Below are positions 25,409-34,632 of a stretch of 64,000 nt of DNA, piece after piece. The position numbers and the translations under genes were made by a program. Origin of the DNA: an uncultured Collinsella sp. (GTDB lineage: Bacteria; Actinomycetota; Coriobacteriia; Coriobacteriales; Coriobacteriaceae); contig CAUBOH010000001.1 in NCBI GenBank assembly GCA_958437495.1, forward strand, positions 62,001-126,000. The letters run 5' to 3'. The notes beneath the pieces are model-generated. The model had not been told where the DNA came from. It searched no databases and saw only the letters and a program-made list of their open reading frames with translations. Within the stretch, counting starts at the first letter, position 1; the number at the start of each line of letters is the position of its first letter.

Positions 25409-26278
25409 TTACCCCGCCAAATACGCTTCCAGCGCGGGCAAGGTCGCCTCCGCATCGTGGCGGCCGACCTGGTAGATGCGCTCGAGCTCATCCGGTTCGC
25501 GGCACAGCGACGGCACCTTCACCGATTCGCTCGGCCGCACCACAAAGATTTCGCCGGCAGCCTCGCGACGTGCCAGGTCATCGAGCGTGGCATTGTAGAC
25601 CTCATGCCGATGCTCAAGCGCTGCAACAAACTCCGGGTAGTGACGGAACACGCGCCGCAGCATGGGCATCACGCTGTTGGGCTGCTTCACAAAGCCCGCC
25701 GGCTGCGTGAGTACCACGATATTGCGGTCATACCCCTGCGCAAACAGCCATGCGCTGGGAATAGAATCAGCCACGCCACCATCCAGATACTTATGTCCGT
25801 CAATAGCAACGGGACGCGTCGCCACAGGAATAGCAGACGACGCCCGGATCCACTCGATATCGCGCTCGTCGCCATACGGTAGATCGTGATAGACGGCCTT
25901 GCCCGTCTCGATATCGGTACACACGCACGTAAATCGCATGGGGCAGGCGCGATACGCCTCCAAGTCGATGGGATCGCGCTCGATAGGCACCTCGTGATAG
26001 GCAAAATCGGCATTGAACATATCGCCGGTTCGCAGCCAGCTGGTCACACTCGCATAGCGCTTGTCGGCACAATAGGCTTTGTTGTAGCGAATGGCGCGCC
26101 CAATCTGCCGCGATTTAAAGTTGTAGCCAAACGCCGCACCCGCCGAGACACCCACCATATGGTCGCAGGTCAAACCGTGCTCCATCCAAACGTCGAGCAC
26201 GCCCGCCGTATACATACCGCGGTAGCCGCCTCCCTCGAGCGCAAGCCCCACCGTGCGCGTCGTATTCGACTGTGCCAT
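25409..26278 (-). CDS. patatin-like phospholipase
   Basis: 289 residues. The oxyanion loop GGGYRG (about residue 18), the nucleophile serine in GVSAG and the catalytic aspartate in LDGGVADS are all present, so an active serine acyl hydrolase acting on lipids is likely (YjjU-like branch). No signal peptide. The ATG at 26278 follows GGAGATGGTCGC; an in-frame start at 26359 adds a non-conserved stretch. It stands alone, divergent from the flavoprotein gene; the 258-base gap between them shows no structure I can name. Confidence 0.9.
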   Translation of the reverse strand: MAQSNTTRTVGLALEGGGYRGMYTAGVLDVWMEHGLTCDHMVGVSAGAAFGYNFKSRQIGRAIRYNKAYCADKRYASVTSWLRTGDMFNADFAYHEVPIERDPIDLEAYRACPMRFTCVCTDIETGKAVYHDLPYGDERDIEWIRASSAIPVATRPVAIDGHKYLDGGVADSIPSAWLFAQGYDRNIVVLTQPAGFVKQPNSVMPMLRRVFRHYPEFVAALEHRHEVYNATLDDLARREAAGEIFVVRPSESVKVPSLCREPDELERIYQVGRHDAEATLPALEAYLAG

Positions 26279-26536
26279 GCGACCATCTCCGTCCCCATGC
26301 TTTTGAACTAAACAAGTATATCTGTCAACGTATACCGCCAAAAACGTGTTTATAAGCATTTATCGAACGTTTCCCGATGCATTCCCCATGCCGTACCGCA
26401 ATGCCCCTAGATGGCCTTAGGCATGAACGCCCTTAAGAACGTTGCGAGATAAACATCGCCCGCACCGTGCCAACGTCGTCGCACACAACGTGCGATAATC
26501 CTCTGCAGAAGTCACCAAAAGCAGAGGGAGTTTGCG

Positions 26537-27160
26537 ATGAAGGTTCTTTTAGTCAATGGCAGCCCCAAGGCAAACGGCAACACCGCCACGGCGCTTGCCG
26601 AGGTCGCAGGGCAACTTAATGCAGAAGGCATTGATACCGAGGCGTTTCAACTAGGCGCCAAGCCCATCCGCGACTGCATCGGCTGCGGTCAGTGCGGCAA
26701 GCTTGGCGGTCGCTGCACCTTTGACGACGACGTGGTGAACGAGCTCATCGCTGCCGCCGAGCAGGCAGATGGCTTTGTCTTTGGCTCCCCCGTCTACTAT
26801 GCGCATCCCAGCGGACGTATCCTTTCGGCCCTCGATCGCGCCTTCTATGCTGGCAGCAAGGCCTTTGCTCACAAGCCGGGCGCCGCGGTCGCCGTCGCCC
26901 GTCGCGGCGGCACGTCGACCACGTTCGATGTACTCAACAAGTACTTCACCATCAACCAGATGCCCGTAGTCGCCTCCACCTACTGGAACAACGTCTTTGG
27001 CGCTGCGCCGGGCGAGGCCGATGGAGATGCCGAGGGTCTGGCCACCATGCGAAACATCGGCAAAAACATGGCCTGGCTCCTGCATTGTATCGAGGCGGGA
27101 CAGGCCGCCGGCATCGAAGCCCCCGAGGCCGACCGCGAGCGCACCAACTTCATTCGTTAG
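26537..27160 (+). CDS. flavodoxin-fold NAD(P)H reductase / iron-sulfur flavoprotein-like
   Basis: 207 residues. The N-terminal LLVNGSPKANGNT is the FMN phosphate loop of the NADPH-dependent FMN reductase family. CIGCGQCGKLGGRC (about residues 47-60) is the compact cysteine motif that binds a 4Fe-4S cluster in Isf proteins. GSPVYYAHPSG is a flavin contact. Cytosolic electron-transfer protein, possibly for reducing oxidants. The ATG follows AGAGGGAGTTTGCG. It is probably cotranscribed with the ArsC-like gene 11 bases downstream. Confidence 0.88.
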   Translation: MKVLLVNGSPKANGNTATALAEVAGQLNAEGIDTEAFQLGAKPIRDCIGCGQCGKLGGRCTFDDDVVNELIAAAEQADGFVFGSPVYYAHPSGRILSALDRAFYAGSKAFAHKPGAAVAVARRGGTSTTFDVLNKYFTINQMPVVASTYWNNVFGAAPGEADGDAEGLATMRNIGKNMAWLLHCIEAGQAAGIEAPEADRERTNFIR

Positions 27161-27171
27161 AACGGCGGAAC

Positions 27172-27513
27172 ATGAATATCCAGATTTTTGGCACCAAAAA
27201 ATCCTTCGATACCAAGAAGGCCCAGCGCTATTTTAAGGAGCGCCGCATTAAGGTGCAGTTTATTGACCTTAAGGAAAAGGAGATGAGCAAAGGCGAGCTC
27301 ACGAGCGTGATGCAGGCGGTCGGCGGCATCGACAAGCTGCTCAACCCCAAGGCCAAGGACGAGGAGACGCTCGCGCTCATCCAGCACCTCACCCCTAGCC
27401 AGCGCTTCGACAAGTTGCTCGAGAACCAGCAGGTTCTAGCCGAGCCCATCGTGCGCAACGGCAAAAAGGCCACCGTCGGTTATTGCCCCGATGTATGGGG
27501 AGCCTGGGAGTAG
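27172..27513 (+). CDS. ArsC/Spx-family thioredoxin-fold protein lacking the N-terminal cysteine
   Basis: 113 residues. MNIQIFGTKKSFDTKKA matches the start of ArsC/YffB/Spx proteins, but the redox cysteine that follows the first strand is absent (KKS instead of KNC or a CxxC). The later region (LLNPKAKDEE, QQVLAEPIVRNGKK) fits the family. So arsenate reductase activity is not expected. The ATG at 27172 follows GGCGGA. It probably works with, or is simply cotranscribed with, the flavoprotein gene just before it. Confidence 0.82.
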   Translation: MNIQIFGTKKSFDTKKAQRYFKERRIKVQFIDLKEKEMSKGELTSVMQAVGGIDKLLNPKAKDEETLALIQHLTPSQRFDKLLENQQVLAEPIVRNGKKATVGYCPDVWGAWE

Positions 27514-27599
27514 CCTGTGTTATTTGCCGGCGCGTGGGTATAAGAGCAGGCGTTTGGCATAAGATTCAACTGTAAGCCATGTCTAACAAAGGAGGGCAC

Positions 27600-28730
27600 A
27601 TGCCCAACAAACCCGTAAAGATCATCATGCTTACCGGATACCTCGGTGCCGGCAAGACCACACTGCTCAACCACATCCTCGCTAACGATGGCGGCATCCG
27701 CGCCGCCGTGATCGTCAACGATATCGGCGAGATCAACGTCGACGCCAGCCTCATCGCCGACGGCGGCCTTTCCGAGACCGACGACCTCATCCCGCTCACC
27801 AACGGCTGCATCTGCTGCACGCTTTCGGACGACCTTGCCAACCAGCTGCAGGGCATCGCCGATTCGGGCAACTTCGATTACATTATCATCGAGGCCTCGG
27901 GCATTTGCGAGCCTATCCCCATCGCCTACACCATCTCGAGCTTCTGCGACGAGGCCAAGGTGGGCGGCGAGCCCAAGCTCGCGCTCGACAACATCGTGGC
28001 CGTGGTCGACTGCGCCCGCATGTACGACGAGTTCAACGGCGGTCGCGACCTGCTGGCCGAGGATATCGACGAGGACGACATCGAGAGTCTGCTCATCCAG
28101 CAGATCGAGTTCTGCTCCACGCTGATCCTCAACAAGACCGATACCGTGAGCCCTGAGCAGATCGCCGAGCTCAAGGCCATCGTGCGCAGCCTGCAGAAGG
28201 ACGCCGTGATCGTCGAGGCCCAAAACGGCGAGGTCCCCATGGAGGAGCTGCTCGACACCGACCGCTTCGACTTTATGCGCGCCTACAACTCCGCCGCTTG
28301 GATCGAGGCCATGGAGCATCCCGAGGAGCACGACGACCCCGAGGTGCTCGAATACGACATCGAGACCTTTGTGTACTCGCGCCGCAAGCCGTTCGACCTG
28401 CAGAAGTTCACCGATTTTGTTGAACAGGAGTGGCCCGACGAGGTCATCCGCGTCAAGGGTCCGCTGTGGCAGACCGGCGATCCGGACATGTGCTACATGT
28501 TTGAGCAGGCTGGCCACCAGATGCGCCTGATGGAGAACGGTCTGTTCGTTGACTCCGCGCCCGAGGGCGAGAAGCAGAAGATCATCGACGAGAACCCCGA
28601 GATCATGCAGATTTGGGACGACGAGACGGGCGACCGCATGACGAGCCTGTGCATCATCGGCCGTCACATGGACAAGGATGCGCTCATCGCCTCCCTCGAT
28701 GCCTGCCTGACCGACTGGCACCGCGCCTAG
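27600..28730 (+). CDS. COG0523 (CobW/G3E) GTPase
   Basis: 376 residues. Walker A is GYLGAGKTTLLN, the metal-binding CxCC motif is NGCICCTL, and the guanine-specificity motif NKTD follows (LILNKTDTVSP). C-terminal CobW_C domain from about residue 255. The family inserts or delivers metals (Zn, Co or Fe). Start at 27600 with AAGGAGG 4 bases upstream; an ATG at 27579 would place the ribosome site inside the gene. No Zur box or cobalamin riboswitch was recognised, so the metal is open. Confidence 0.92.
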   Translation: MPNKPVKIIMLTGYLGAGKTTLLNHILANDGGIRAAVIVNDIGEINVDASLIADGGLSETDDLIPLTNGCICCTLSDDLANQLQGIADSGNFDYIIIEASGICEPIPIAYTISSFCDEAKVGGEPKLALDNIVAVVDCARMYDEFNGGRDLLAEDIDEDDIESLLIQQIEFCSTLILNKTDTVSPEQIAELKAIVRSLQKDAVIVEAQNGEVPMEELLDTDRFDFMRAYNSAAWIEAMEHPEEHDDPEVLEYDIETFVYSRRKPFDLQKFTDFVEQEWPDEVIRVKGPLWQTGDPDMCYMFEQAGHQMRLMENGLFVDSAPEGEKQKIIDENPEIMQIWDDETGDRMTSLCIIGRHMDKDALIASLDACLTDWHRA

Positions 28731-28770
28731 GTTTATCGAAGCGGACGTTTGCCCGCAAAGATGTCGCCAA

Positions 28771-28808
28771 CCACCACGAAGGTGCCTGTCCCCTTCGTGG
28801 TGGTTTTT
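28771..28808 (+). terminator. intrinsic terminator of the COG0523 gene
   Basis: CCACCACGAAGG (28771-28782) pairs with CCTTCGTGGTGG (28792-28803), followed by TTTTTC. Confidence 0.88.
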
Positions 28809-28829
28809 CGTTCTATGCCAAGGAGATTC

Positions 28830-29429
28830 ATGTTCAACATTGTGCTGTATGCGCCCGAGATTCCGGCCAATACGGGCAATATCGGCCGCACCTGCGTGGT
28901 TACCGGCGCCCGCTTGCATCTGGTGGAGCCACTGGGGTTTTCGCTCGACGACAAGACGGTGCGTCGCGCCGGCCTGGGCTACTGGCAAAACTTGGACGTG
29001 ACGACCTATGCCGGCTGGGAGGATTTTCTTGCGCGCAACGGCCTCTCCCCCGCCGACGAGCGCCTGCATCTGCTGACCAAAAAGGCACGCCGCACCTATG
29101 CACAAAGCACCTACCGCGACGGCGACTACTTGGTCTTTGGCAGCGAGAGCTCGGGCATTCCCGAGCCGCTGCTTGCCGCGGCGCCCGAGCGCTGCGAGCG
29201 CATCCCCATGCTGCGCGATTGTGACTCACTCGACAACGCCGAGGACTGGGAAGCCCACGAGGAATCGCTGGGGCATACCGAGGACAGCCACGAAGCCATC
29301 CTTCAGCAGGATATCTGCGGCAACTTCGTCAATCCGGACGACTACCGCATCAGCGCACTCAACCTCTCCAACAGCGCCGCCATCGTCCTCTACGAAGCCT
29401 TGCGCCAGGCAGGTTTTCCGGGAATGTGA
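28830..29429 (+). CDS. trmL: tRNA (cytidine(34)-2'-O)-methyltransferase TrmL
   Basis: SPOUT methyltransferase modifying the wobble base of tRNA-Leu. MFNIVLYAPEIPANTGNIGR is the family start; GSESSGIPEPLL and LNLSNSAAIVLYEALRQ are motifs 2 and 3 of the knot. 199 residues is about 40 longer than usual because of an acidic insert around residues 135-170. The ATG at 28830 has AAGGAGATTC before it. The last codons run into a REP-like palindrome, so the final Met and the stop derive from the repeat. Confidence 0.93.
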   Translation: MFNIVLYAPEIPANTGNIGRTCVVTGARLHLVEPLGFSLDDKTVRRAGLGYWQNLDVTTYAGWEDFLARNGLSPADERLHLLTKKARRTYAQSTYRDGDYLVFGSESSGIPEPLLAAAPERCERIPMLRDCDSLDNAEDWEAHEESLGHTEDSHEAILQQDICGNFVNPDDYRISALNLSNSAAIVLYEALRQAGFPGM

Positions 29430-29454
29430 AAAAGGGAATGTCCTTTTGTCACAT
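29423..29454. repeat. REP-like family 2, copy A (overlaps trmL stop)
   Basis: ATGTGAAAAAGGGA-ATG-TCCTTTTGTCACAT, an imperfect palindrome of the family seen at 32528, 56780 and 58408. The trmL stop TGA (29427-29429) is part of it. Confidence 0.65.
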
Positions 29455-29457
29455 CGC

Positions 29458-31950
29458 CTATAGATAGCGGCCGGTAATGCTCTTGGAGCAGGCTGCGATG
29501 TCGCCCGGCGTGCCGGCGCAGACGATTTGCCCGCCGGCGTCGCCACCGCCCGGACCCATATCGATCACATAATCGGCATTACGGATAAGGTCGAGATCGT
29601 GTTCGATCACGATAACCGTGGCGCCCTTGGCGACGAGGCCGTCAAACACACTCAGTAACACCTGAACATCGAGCGGATGCAGGCCAATCGTGGGCTCATC
29701 GAACACAAACACGGCATCATCCTGCACGCGGCCCATCTCGCTCGCAAGCTTAAGACGCTGCGCCTCGCCGCCCGAAAGCGCCGGCGTGGGCTCACCGAGC
29801 GTGAGATAGCCCAAGCCCAGGTCGTGCAAGGTCTGCAGACGCGTCTGAACCTTCTTGAGTCCCAGCGTGGCGTCGAGCGCCTCGTCCACACTCATGTCCA
29901 TGAGCTGCGGCAACGTCAGCAAGCTCCCGTCCTTGCCCTCGCGATGGATATGCGAAGCCGCGTCTGCATAACGCGAACCACGACATGCCGGGCAGACGAT
30001 CTCGACGTCGGGCAAAAACTGCACATCGAGTGATATCGAGCCCGTGCCATCGCATGTAGGGCAGCGCAAGGCGCCAGTGTTGTAGCTAAATGCACCCGCC
30101 TTGTAGCCGGCTGCCTTGGCCTCGGGCGTACGGGCGAAGGCGCGACGCAGCTCATCATGGATGTCGGCATAAGTCGCCACCGTCGAGCGCACGTTGGCGC
30201 CGATGGGCGTGGCGTCAATCAGGTTTGCGCGGGCAATGCCTTCGGCATCGACCCAACGCACGTGCCCCGGCAGGTGCTCGCCGGCCGCCTGCGCCTTGAG
30301 TGCCGGAATGAGCGTCTCGAGCACCAACGTCGTCTTGCCCGAACCCGAAACGCCCGTCACCGCGACGAGACAGCCGCGCGGGATATCGACTTCGAGCGGC
30401 TTGACGGTATGGATGGCATCGGTCGCCATGCGGATATGGCCCTGGTCGAACATTTCCTCGTCAGTCACCTGCGGACGCAAGCGCTCAGGCTCCGAGCGCA
30501 AAAACGGGGCGATGCGGCTGCCCTGCGATTGCTCGACCTCATCCACCGTACCCGCGGCAATCACATTGCCACCGCCCGCTCCGGCAACGGGACCCATCTC
30601 GACCAGATAGTCGGCTTCCGCTAGAACGCGCGTATCGTGGTCAACAACAACCACGGTGTTGCCGTCATCCACTAGATCGCGCATCACGCCTACCAAGCCG
30701 TCGACATTGGCAGGATGCAAGCCAATCGAGGGCTCGTCCAGCACATAGAGCACCCCCGTCGATCGGTTGCGCACCACGCGGGCGAGTTGTACGCGCTGGC
30801 GCTCACCCGTGGAGAGCGTGGCGCCTGCGCGATCGAGCGAAAGATAATCGAGACCAAGGTCGACCAGACGACGGGCCGTGCTCAAAAATGAATCGCAGAT
30901 ATCCGTCGCCATGGGCTGCATCTCGGCCGGCAAGGATGCGGGCACCCCACGCACCCACTCAATCGCCTCGCCCAGCGTCATGGCCGCCGCCTGTGCCAGA
31001 TTGATACCGCGCACCTGGGGCCGGCGCGCAGCCTCGGAGAGACGCGTGCCGCCGCAATCACGGCACGGTCCCTCGCGCAAAAAGCGCGCAACGCGTTTGA
31101 GACCCTTGTCGTCCTTAACCTTGGCGAGCGCATTCTCAACGGTATAGACGACGTTGTAATAGGTGAAGTCGAGCGGCGTGGCGCCCTCGCCGTTTTTGGG
31201 AACGTAGAGAATGTGTTTCTTAACCGCCGGACCATGGAACACGATGTCGCGCTCTTGAGGCGTGAGCTGGTTAAACGGCACATCGGTACGCACACCCATC
31301 TCGCCGGCCACCTGCTTCATCAAGTCCCACATGAGCGTGCCCCAGGGAAGCACCGCACCTTCGTTGATGGTCTTGGACTCGTCGGGCACCAGACTCGCTT
31401 CGTCCACCTCGCGCATGACACCGGTACCGCCACAGGTGGGGCATGCACCGCCGCTATTGAAAGCCAAATCCTCGGCACTCGGCGCGTAGAACTCGCGACC
31501 GCATGTCGGACACATGAGCGACAGGCCTGCGGCCACGTTAAGGCTCGGCTCCACGCGCGCCCCGCAATGCGGGCACACGTGATGGGCGCAACGGCTAAAG
31601 AGCAGACGCAGGCTGTTGTTGAGCTCGGTCATGGTACCAAAGGTCGAGCGCACGCCCGGCACGCTCGGACGCTGGTGCAGCGCGAGCGCCGCCGGCACGT
31701 GCAATACCTCATCCACCTGAGCGTGCTCGGCCTGCGTCAGGCGACGTCGAGTATAGGTGCTGAGCGCCTCCAGGTAACGGCGCGAACCCTCGGCATAGAG
31801 AACTCCCAGCGCCAGCGAACTCTTGCCCGATCCCGACACGCCGGCAATGCCCACGAGCCTTCCCAGCGGAATATCGATATCGATGTCCTTGAGGTTGTGT
31901 ACACGCGCGCCACGCACCTCGATAGCACTTGGTTGTTGCGACACCGTCAT
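29458..31950 (-). CDS. UvrA2-like ABC excinuclease paralogue
   Basis: 830 residues, two ABC ATPase modules. Walker A GVSGSGKSS near residue 40 and GVSGSGKTT near residue 525; signatures LSTGERQR and LSGGEAQR; zinc cysteine pairs CPHCG, CPTCG and CPTCDGTG. After SLRLLFSRC the sequence goes straight to the zinc module, so the UvrB-binding domain of housekeeping UvrA (about 940 residues) is missing or short. Such UvrA2/DrrC proteins are linked to tolerance of DNA-binding drugs. It overlaps the upstream GNAT gene by 4 bases (ATGA), so the two are coupled. A housekeeping uvrA is presumably elsewhere. Confidence 0.92.
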   Translation of the reverse strand: MTVSQQPSAIEVRGARVHNLKDIDIDIPLGRLVGIAGVSGSGKSSLALGVLYAEGSRRYLEALSTYTRRRLTQAEHAQVDEVLHVPAALALHQRPSVPGVRSTFGTMTELNNSLRLLFSRCAHHVCPHCGARVEPSLNVAAGLSLMCPTCGREFYAPSAEDLAFNSGGACPTCGGTGVMREVDEASLVPDESKTINEGAVLPWGTLMWDLMKQVAGEMGVRTDVPFNQLTPQERDIVFHGPAVKKHILYVPKNGEGATPLDFTYYNVVYTVENALAKVKDDKGLKRVARFLREGPCRDCGGTRLSEAARRPQVRGINLAQAAAMTLGEAIEWVRGVPASLPAEMQPMATDICDSFLSTARRLVDLGLDYLSLDRAGATLSTGERQRVQLARVVRNRSTGVLYVLDEPSIGLHPANVDGLVGVMRDLVDDGNTVVVVDHDTRVLAEADYLVEMGPVAGAGGGNVIAAGTVDEVEQSQGSRIAPFLRSEPERLRPQVTDEEMFDQGHIRMATDAIHTVKPLEVDIPRGCLVAVTGVSGSGKTTLVLETLIPALKAQAAGEHLPGHVRWVDAEGIARANLIDATPIGANVRSTVATYADIHDELRRAFARTPEAKAAGYKAGAFSYNTGALRCPTCDGTGSISLDVQFLPDVEIVCPACRGSRYADAASHIHREGKDGSLLTLPQLMDMSVDEALDATLGLKKVQTRLQTLHDLGLGYLTLGEPTPALSGGEAQRLKLASEMGRVQDDAVFVFDEPTIGLHPLDVQVLLSVFDGLVAKGATVIVIEHDLDLIRNADYVIDMGPGGGDAGGQIVCAGTPGDIAACSKSITGRYL

Positions 31951-32504
31951 CGCTCCCCTTCTGCTCGCCCACGCCAGTCTTCGCGGGTCAAATACGTAAA
32001 GTACTCGGTACGTACATCGCCCATAAGCTCGCAGGGCACATCGCGCTCAACGTGATGTGGCGCGAATCCACACTTTTGCTGAACGCGTAACGACTTGTTA
32101 TTGTCCTCGTAGTATCCGCACCAAAGCGCCTTGCAGCCAAGCGTTTCGAACGCATAGCGCTGCATGGCTCGTACCGCTTCGGGAGCAAAGCCTCGGCCCC
32201 AGAACGGCTTGGCGATCCAATAGCCCACTTCGAGTTCGAGTCCAACTCTTTGGTTGTTCGACTCGCAGCGAGGCGACATGAGTCCGATGCTGCCTACAGG
32301 TTCGTCTGTCGCAGCCAGGCAAACGGCAAAGGTATGGGGCGCCGTAAAGACCGTCCGAATGATCTCCCTGCTTTCCTCAATGCTTCGATGAGGCGGCCAG
32401 CCCGCAGCCGGCCCCACATCCGGGTCGCTCGCGTATGTAAACAGGCTCGCTGCATCCGTCTCGCGCCACGGACGAAGCGTCAAGCGATCAGTATGAATCA
32501 CCAT
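31947..32504 (-). CDS. GNAT acetyltransferase, RimJ/RimL type
   Basis: 185 residues. DRLTLRPWRETDAASL, GYWIAKPFWGRGFAPEA (acetyl-CoA loop) and NKSLRVQQKCGF are typical of RimJ/RimL-like N-acetyltransferases acting on protein N-termini or small amines. The start at 32504 follows GAGAGGCC. It is translationally coupled to the UvrA2-like gene, hinting at a shared stress or resistance role. The acceptor is unknown. Confidence 0.9.
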   Translation of the reverse strand: MVIHTDRLTLRPWRETDAASLFTYASDPDVGPAAGWPPHRSIEESREIIRTVFTAPHTFAVCLAATDEPVGSIGLMSPRCESNNQRVGLELEVGYWIAKPFWGRGFAPEAVRAMQRYAFETLGCKALWCGYYEDNNKSLRVQQKCGFAPHHVERDVPCELMGDVRTEYFTYLTREDWRGRAEGER

Positions 32505-32527
32505 GTATTGGCCTCTCTCAAATATCA

Positions 32528-32558
32528 ATGTGACAAAGGGACCGTCCCTTTGTCACAT
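32528..32558. repeat. REP-like family 2, copy B (overlaps stop of the TetM-like gene)
   Basis: ATGTGACAAAGGGA-CCG-TCCCTTTGTCACAT, a perfect 14-bp stem. On the reverse strand the repeat supplies ...CAC ATG TGA, the last two codons and stop of the TetM-like gene. Confidence 0.75.
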
Positions 32559-34556
32559 GTGGCCGAAAAACTCGGCGTCTGCTGCTCGCCAGGGGCGGAA
32601 GGTGGCGGGATCGATCTTTACGTGCGCTGCGGCGGGCACGTCATACCATTTGACCGTGTAGCCGGCGCCGTGAGAGCAAAAGACCGAGTCGGGCGTGTTG
32701 GGCAGATCGGCCTCGGGCTCATAGGCGGCCGTCTCGATTACGCGCTCGGCATCATGACAAGGCGCATAACCGGCGAACTCCAGGTACAGATGACCGCGAC
32801 CGCTCGTGTAGGCAGCCACCTCCAGCGCGTAATCCTGCACCTCGGATGCCGGCACGCGACCCACAAGCTTCGCCCGGTCTCCCACCATCGTCGGCGGCTC
32901 GTACTCGGCACCCATGCGCGTGGCATCTGAGAGCGCCCGGCCCACACACTCCCCCGGCACCTCGAGCTCAAAGCGATACCACGGCTCCAACAGTACCGCC
33001 GCGCCGGCCTCACGCGCCTGCATGAGCCCCTGACGAATCGCGCGGTACGTGGCCTGGCGAAAATCGCCACCCTCGGTGTGTTTGGCATGCGCGCGGCCGC
33101 CCGTGAGCGTAATGCGCACATCGGTGATGGGCGAGCCGGTCAGCACGCCCAGGTGATCGCGCTCCATGGCGTTAGTAAGCGCCAGGCGCTGCCAGTTTAG
33201 GTCGAGCTCGTCGGTCGAGGTCACGGTGCCAAACCGCACGCCCGAACCCGCTGGCAACGGCTCCAGGCGCAGATGCACCTCGGCATAGTGGCGCAGCGGC
33301 TCAAAGTGGCCCACGCCCTCGACCGGCTGCGAAATAGTCTCCTTATAGAGAATGCCGCCGGGTTCAAACGCAATCGATAGGCCAAAGCGATCGGCCAACA
33401 CCCGCTGCACGACCTCGAGTTGCACAGCGCCCATCAACTGCAAATGAATCTGCTCAAGATGCGTATTCCAGCTTACGCCGAGCATAGGATCTTCGTCCGC
33501 CAACTCAGTCAATGCTTTGAACACCGTATGGACGTCATGTTCGCCCGGAAGCACCGTATAGGTGAGGACCGGCGCAATGACGGGCGCATCGCCCGCGGGC
33601 TCCGCGCCCAGGGCGTCCCCTGGGCGAACGTGCGCAAGACCCGTCACGGCGCAAATACCGCCAGCAGCAACTTCTTGGGCAAGCTCATACTTCTCGCCGT
33701 TATAGATGCGCACCTGATCGACCTTCTGTTCCCACGCCTCGGCACTGGAACGCCCGCTGATCATCTGTTTTGCGCGCAGCGTGCCGCCGGTCACTTTAAC
33801 CCAAGCCAAGCGCTCGCCACGATCCCCGCGGCTGACACGATAGACGCGCGCGGCAAACTCTGGGAGCCACGCCTGCTCACGCATCAGCGCGCATATGCCA
33901 TCCAGCAGCTCGTCAACGCCTTGGTCCTTGAGCGCCGAGCCAGCAAAGCAGGGAAAGAGCTTGCACTCGGCAACCATGCGCGACAGCGTTGCGACAGAAA
34001 GCTCACCCGCCTCAAGAAACTCCTCGAGCGCCGCTTCGTCCAACGCAGCAGCGTCCTCCTGAACGGCGCCGCCCGCCAGCAGTTCGTTGGCATCCAGGCA
34101 GCCCTCGGAAAGACGCTGCCCGAGTTGTGCCAGCAAAACATCGCGGCCGGGATTCTCCAAATCGATCTTGTTGATGAAGATGAACGTCGGGATGTCATAG
34201 CGTGCAAGCAGGCGCCACAGGGTTTCAGTGTGCCCCTGCACGCCATCATTGGCGCCCACCACCAGAATCGCGTAGTCCAGGGCACGCAGCGTGCGCTCCG
34301 CCTCGGCAGAAAAATCGACATGCCCCGGTGCATCCACGAGCATGACGTGGGTATCACCGTGGTCGAACACGGCCTGCGACGAGAAAATCGTGATGCCACG
34401 CTCGCGCTCGATCGCGTCAGTGTCCAGATGCGAATCGCCATCGTCCACGCGGCCGCGCTTGCGAATGCGACCCGCGTTGAACAGTATGGCCTCGGCCAAC
34501 GTGGTCTTGCCGGCATCGACATGCGCCAAGATTCCAACGACCGCTTGCTTCGACAT
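32553..34556 (-). CDS. TetM/TetO-like translational GTPase
   Basis: 667 residues, EF-G-like. G1 is AHVDAGKTT, G3 DAPGHVD, G4 NKID; domains II-V follow. Overall closest to ribosomal protection proteins. However, the domain IV loop that in Tet(M) reads YSPVSTPADF and touches the tetracycline site is here AKHTEGGDFR, so classic tetracycline release is doubtful. The ATG at 34556 follows GAGGAGG. Downstream on the same strand lie the GNAT and UvrA2 genes with a REP-like palindrome between. It may be a ribosome-rescue or drug-tolerance factor (inference). Confidence 0.88.
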   Translation of the reverse strand: MSKQAVVGILAHVDAGKTTLAEAILFNAGRIRKRGRVDDGDSHLDTDAIERERGITIFSSQAVFDHGDTHVMLVDAPGHVDFSAEAERTLRALDYAILVVGANDGVQGHTETLWRLLARYDIPTFIFINKIDLENPGRDVLLAQLGQRLSEGCLDANELLAGGAVQEDAAALDEAALEEFLEAGELSVATLSRMVAECKLFPCFAGSALKDQGVDELLDGICALMREQAWLPEFAARVYRVSRGDRGERLAWVKVTGGTLRAKQMISGRSSAEAWEQKVDQVRIYNGEKYELAQEVAAGGICAVTGLAHVRPGDALGAEPAGDAPVIAPVLTYTVLPGEHDVHTVFKALTELADEDPMLGVSWNTHLEQIHLQLMGAVQLEVVQRVLADRFGLSIAFEPGGILYKETISQPVEGVGHFEPLRHYAEVHLRLEPLPAGSGVRFGTVTSTDELDLNWQRLALTNAMERDHLGVLTGSPITDVRITLTGGRAHAKHTEGGDFRQATYRAIRQGLMQAREAGAAVLLEPWYRFELEVPGECVGRALSDATRMGAEYEPPTMVGDRAKLVGRVPASEVQDYALEVAAYTSGRGHLYLEFAGYAPCHDAERVIETAAYEPEADLPNTPDSVFCSHGAGYTVKWYDVPAAAHVKIDPATFRPWRAADAEFFGHM

Positions 34557-34632
34557 GGCCCTCCTCTTATTACAAGCCCATCGCACGCGGCAACGGGCGT
34601 TCACGCTCCACACTGGATGATACAATTTACGG

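Noticed and set aside
27480..29105. 541-codon antisense frame across the COG0523 and trmL genes
   Set aside because: It spans two well-supported genes and their terminator; no ribosome site or homology.
32553..34556. Calling the TetM-like gene a tetracycline resistance gene
   Set aside because: The domain IV loop needed to displace tetracycline is replaced, and there are no signs of a mobile element around it.
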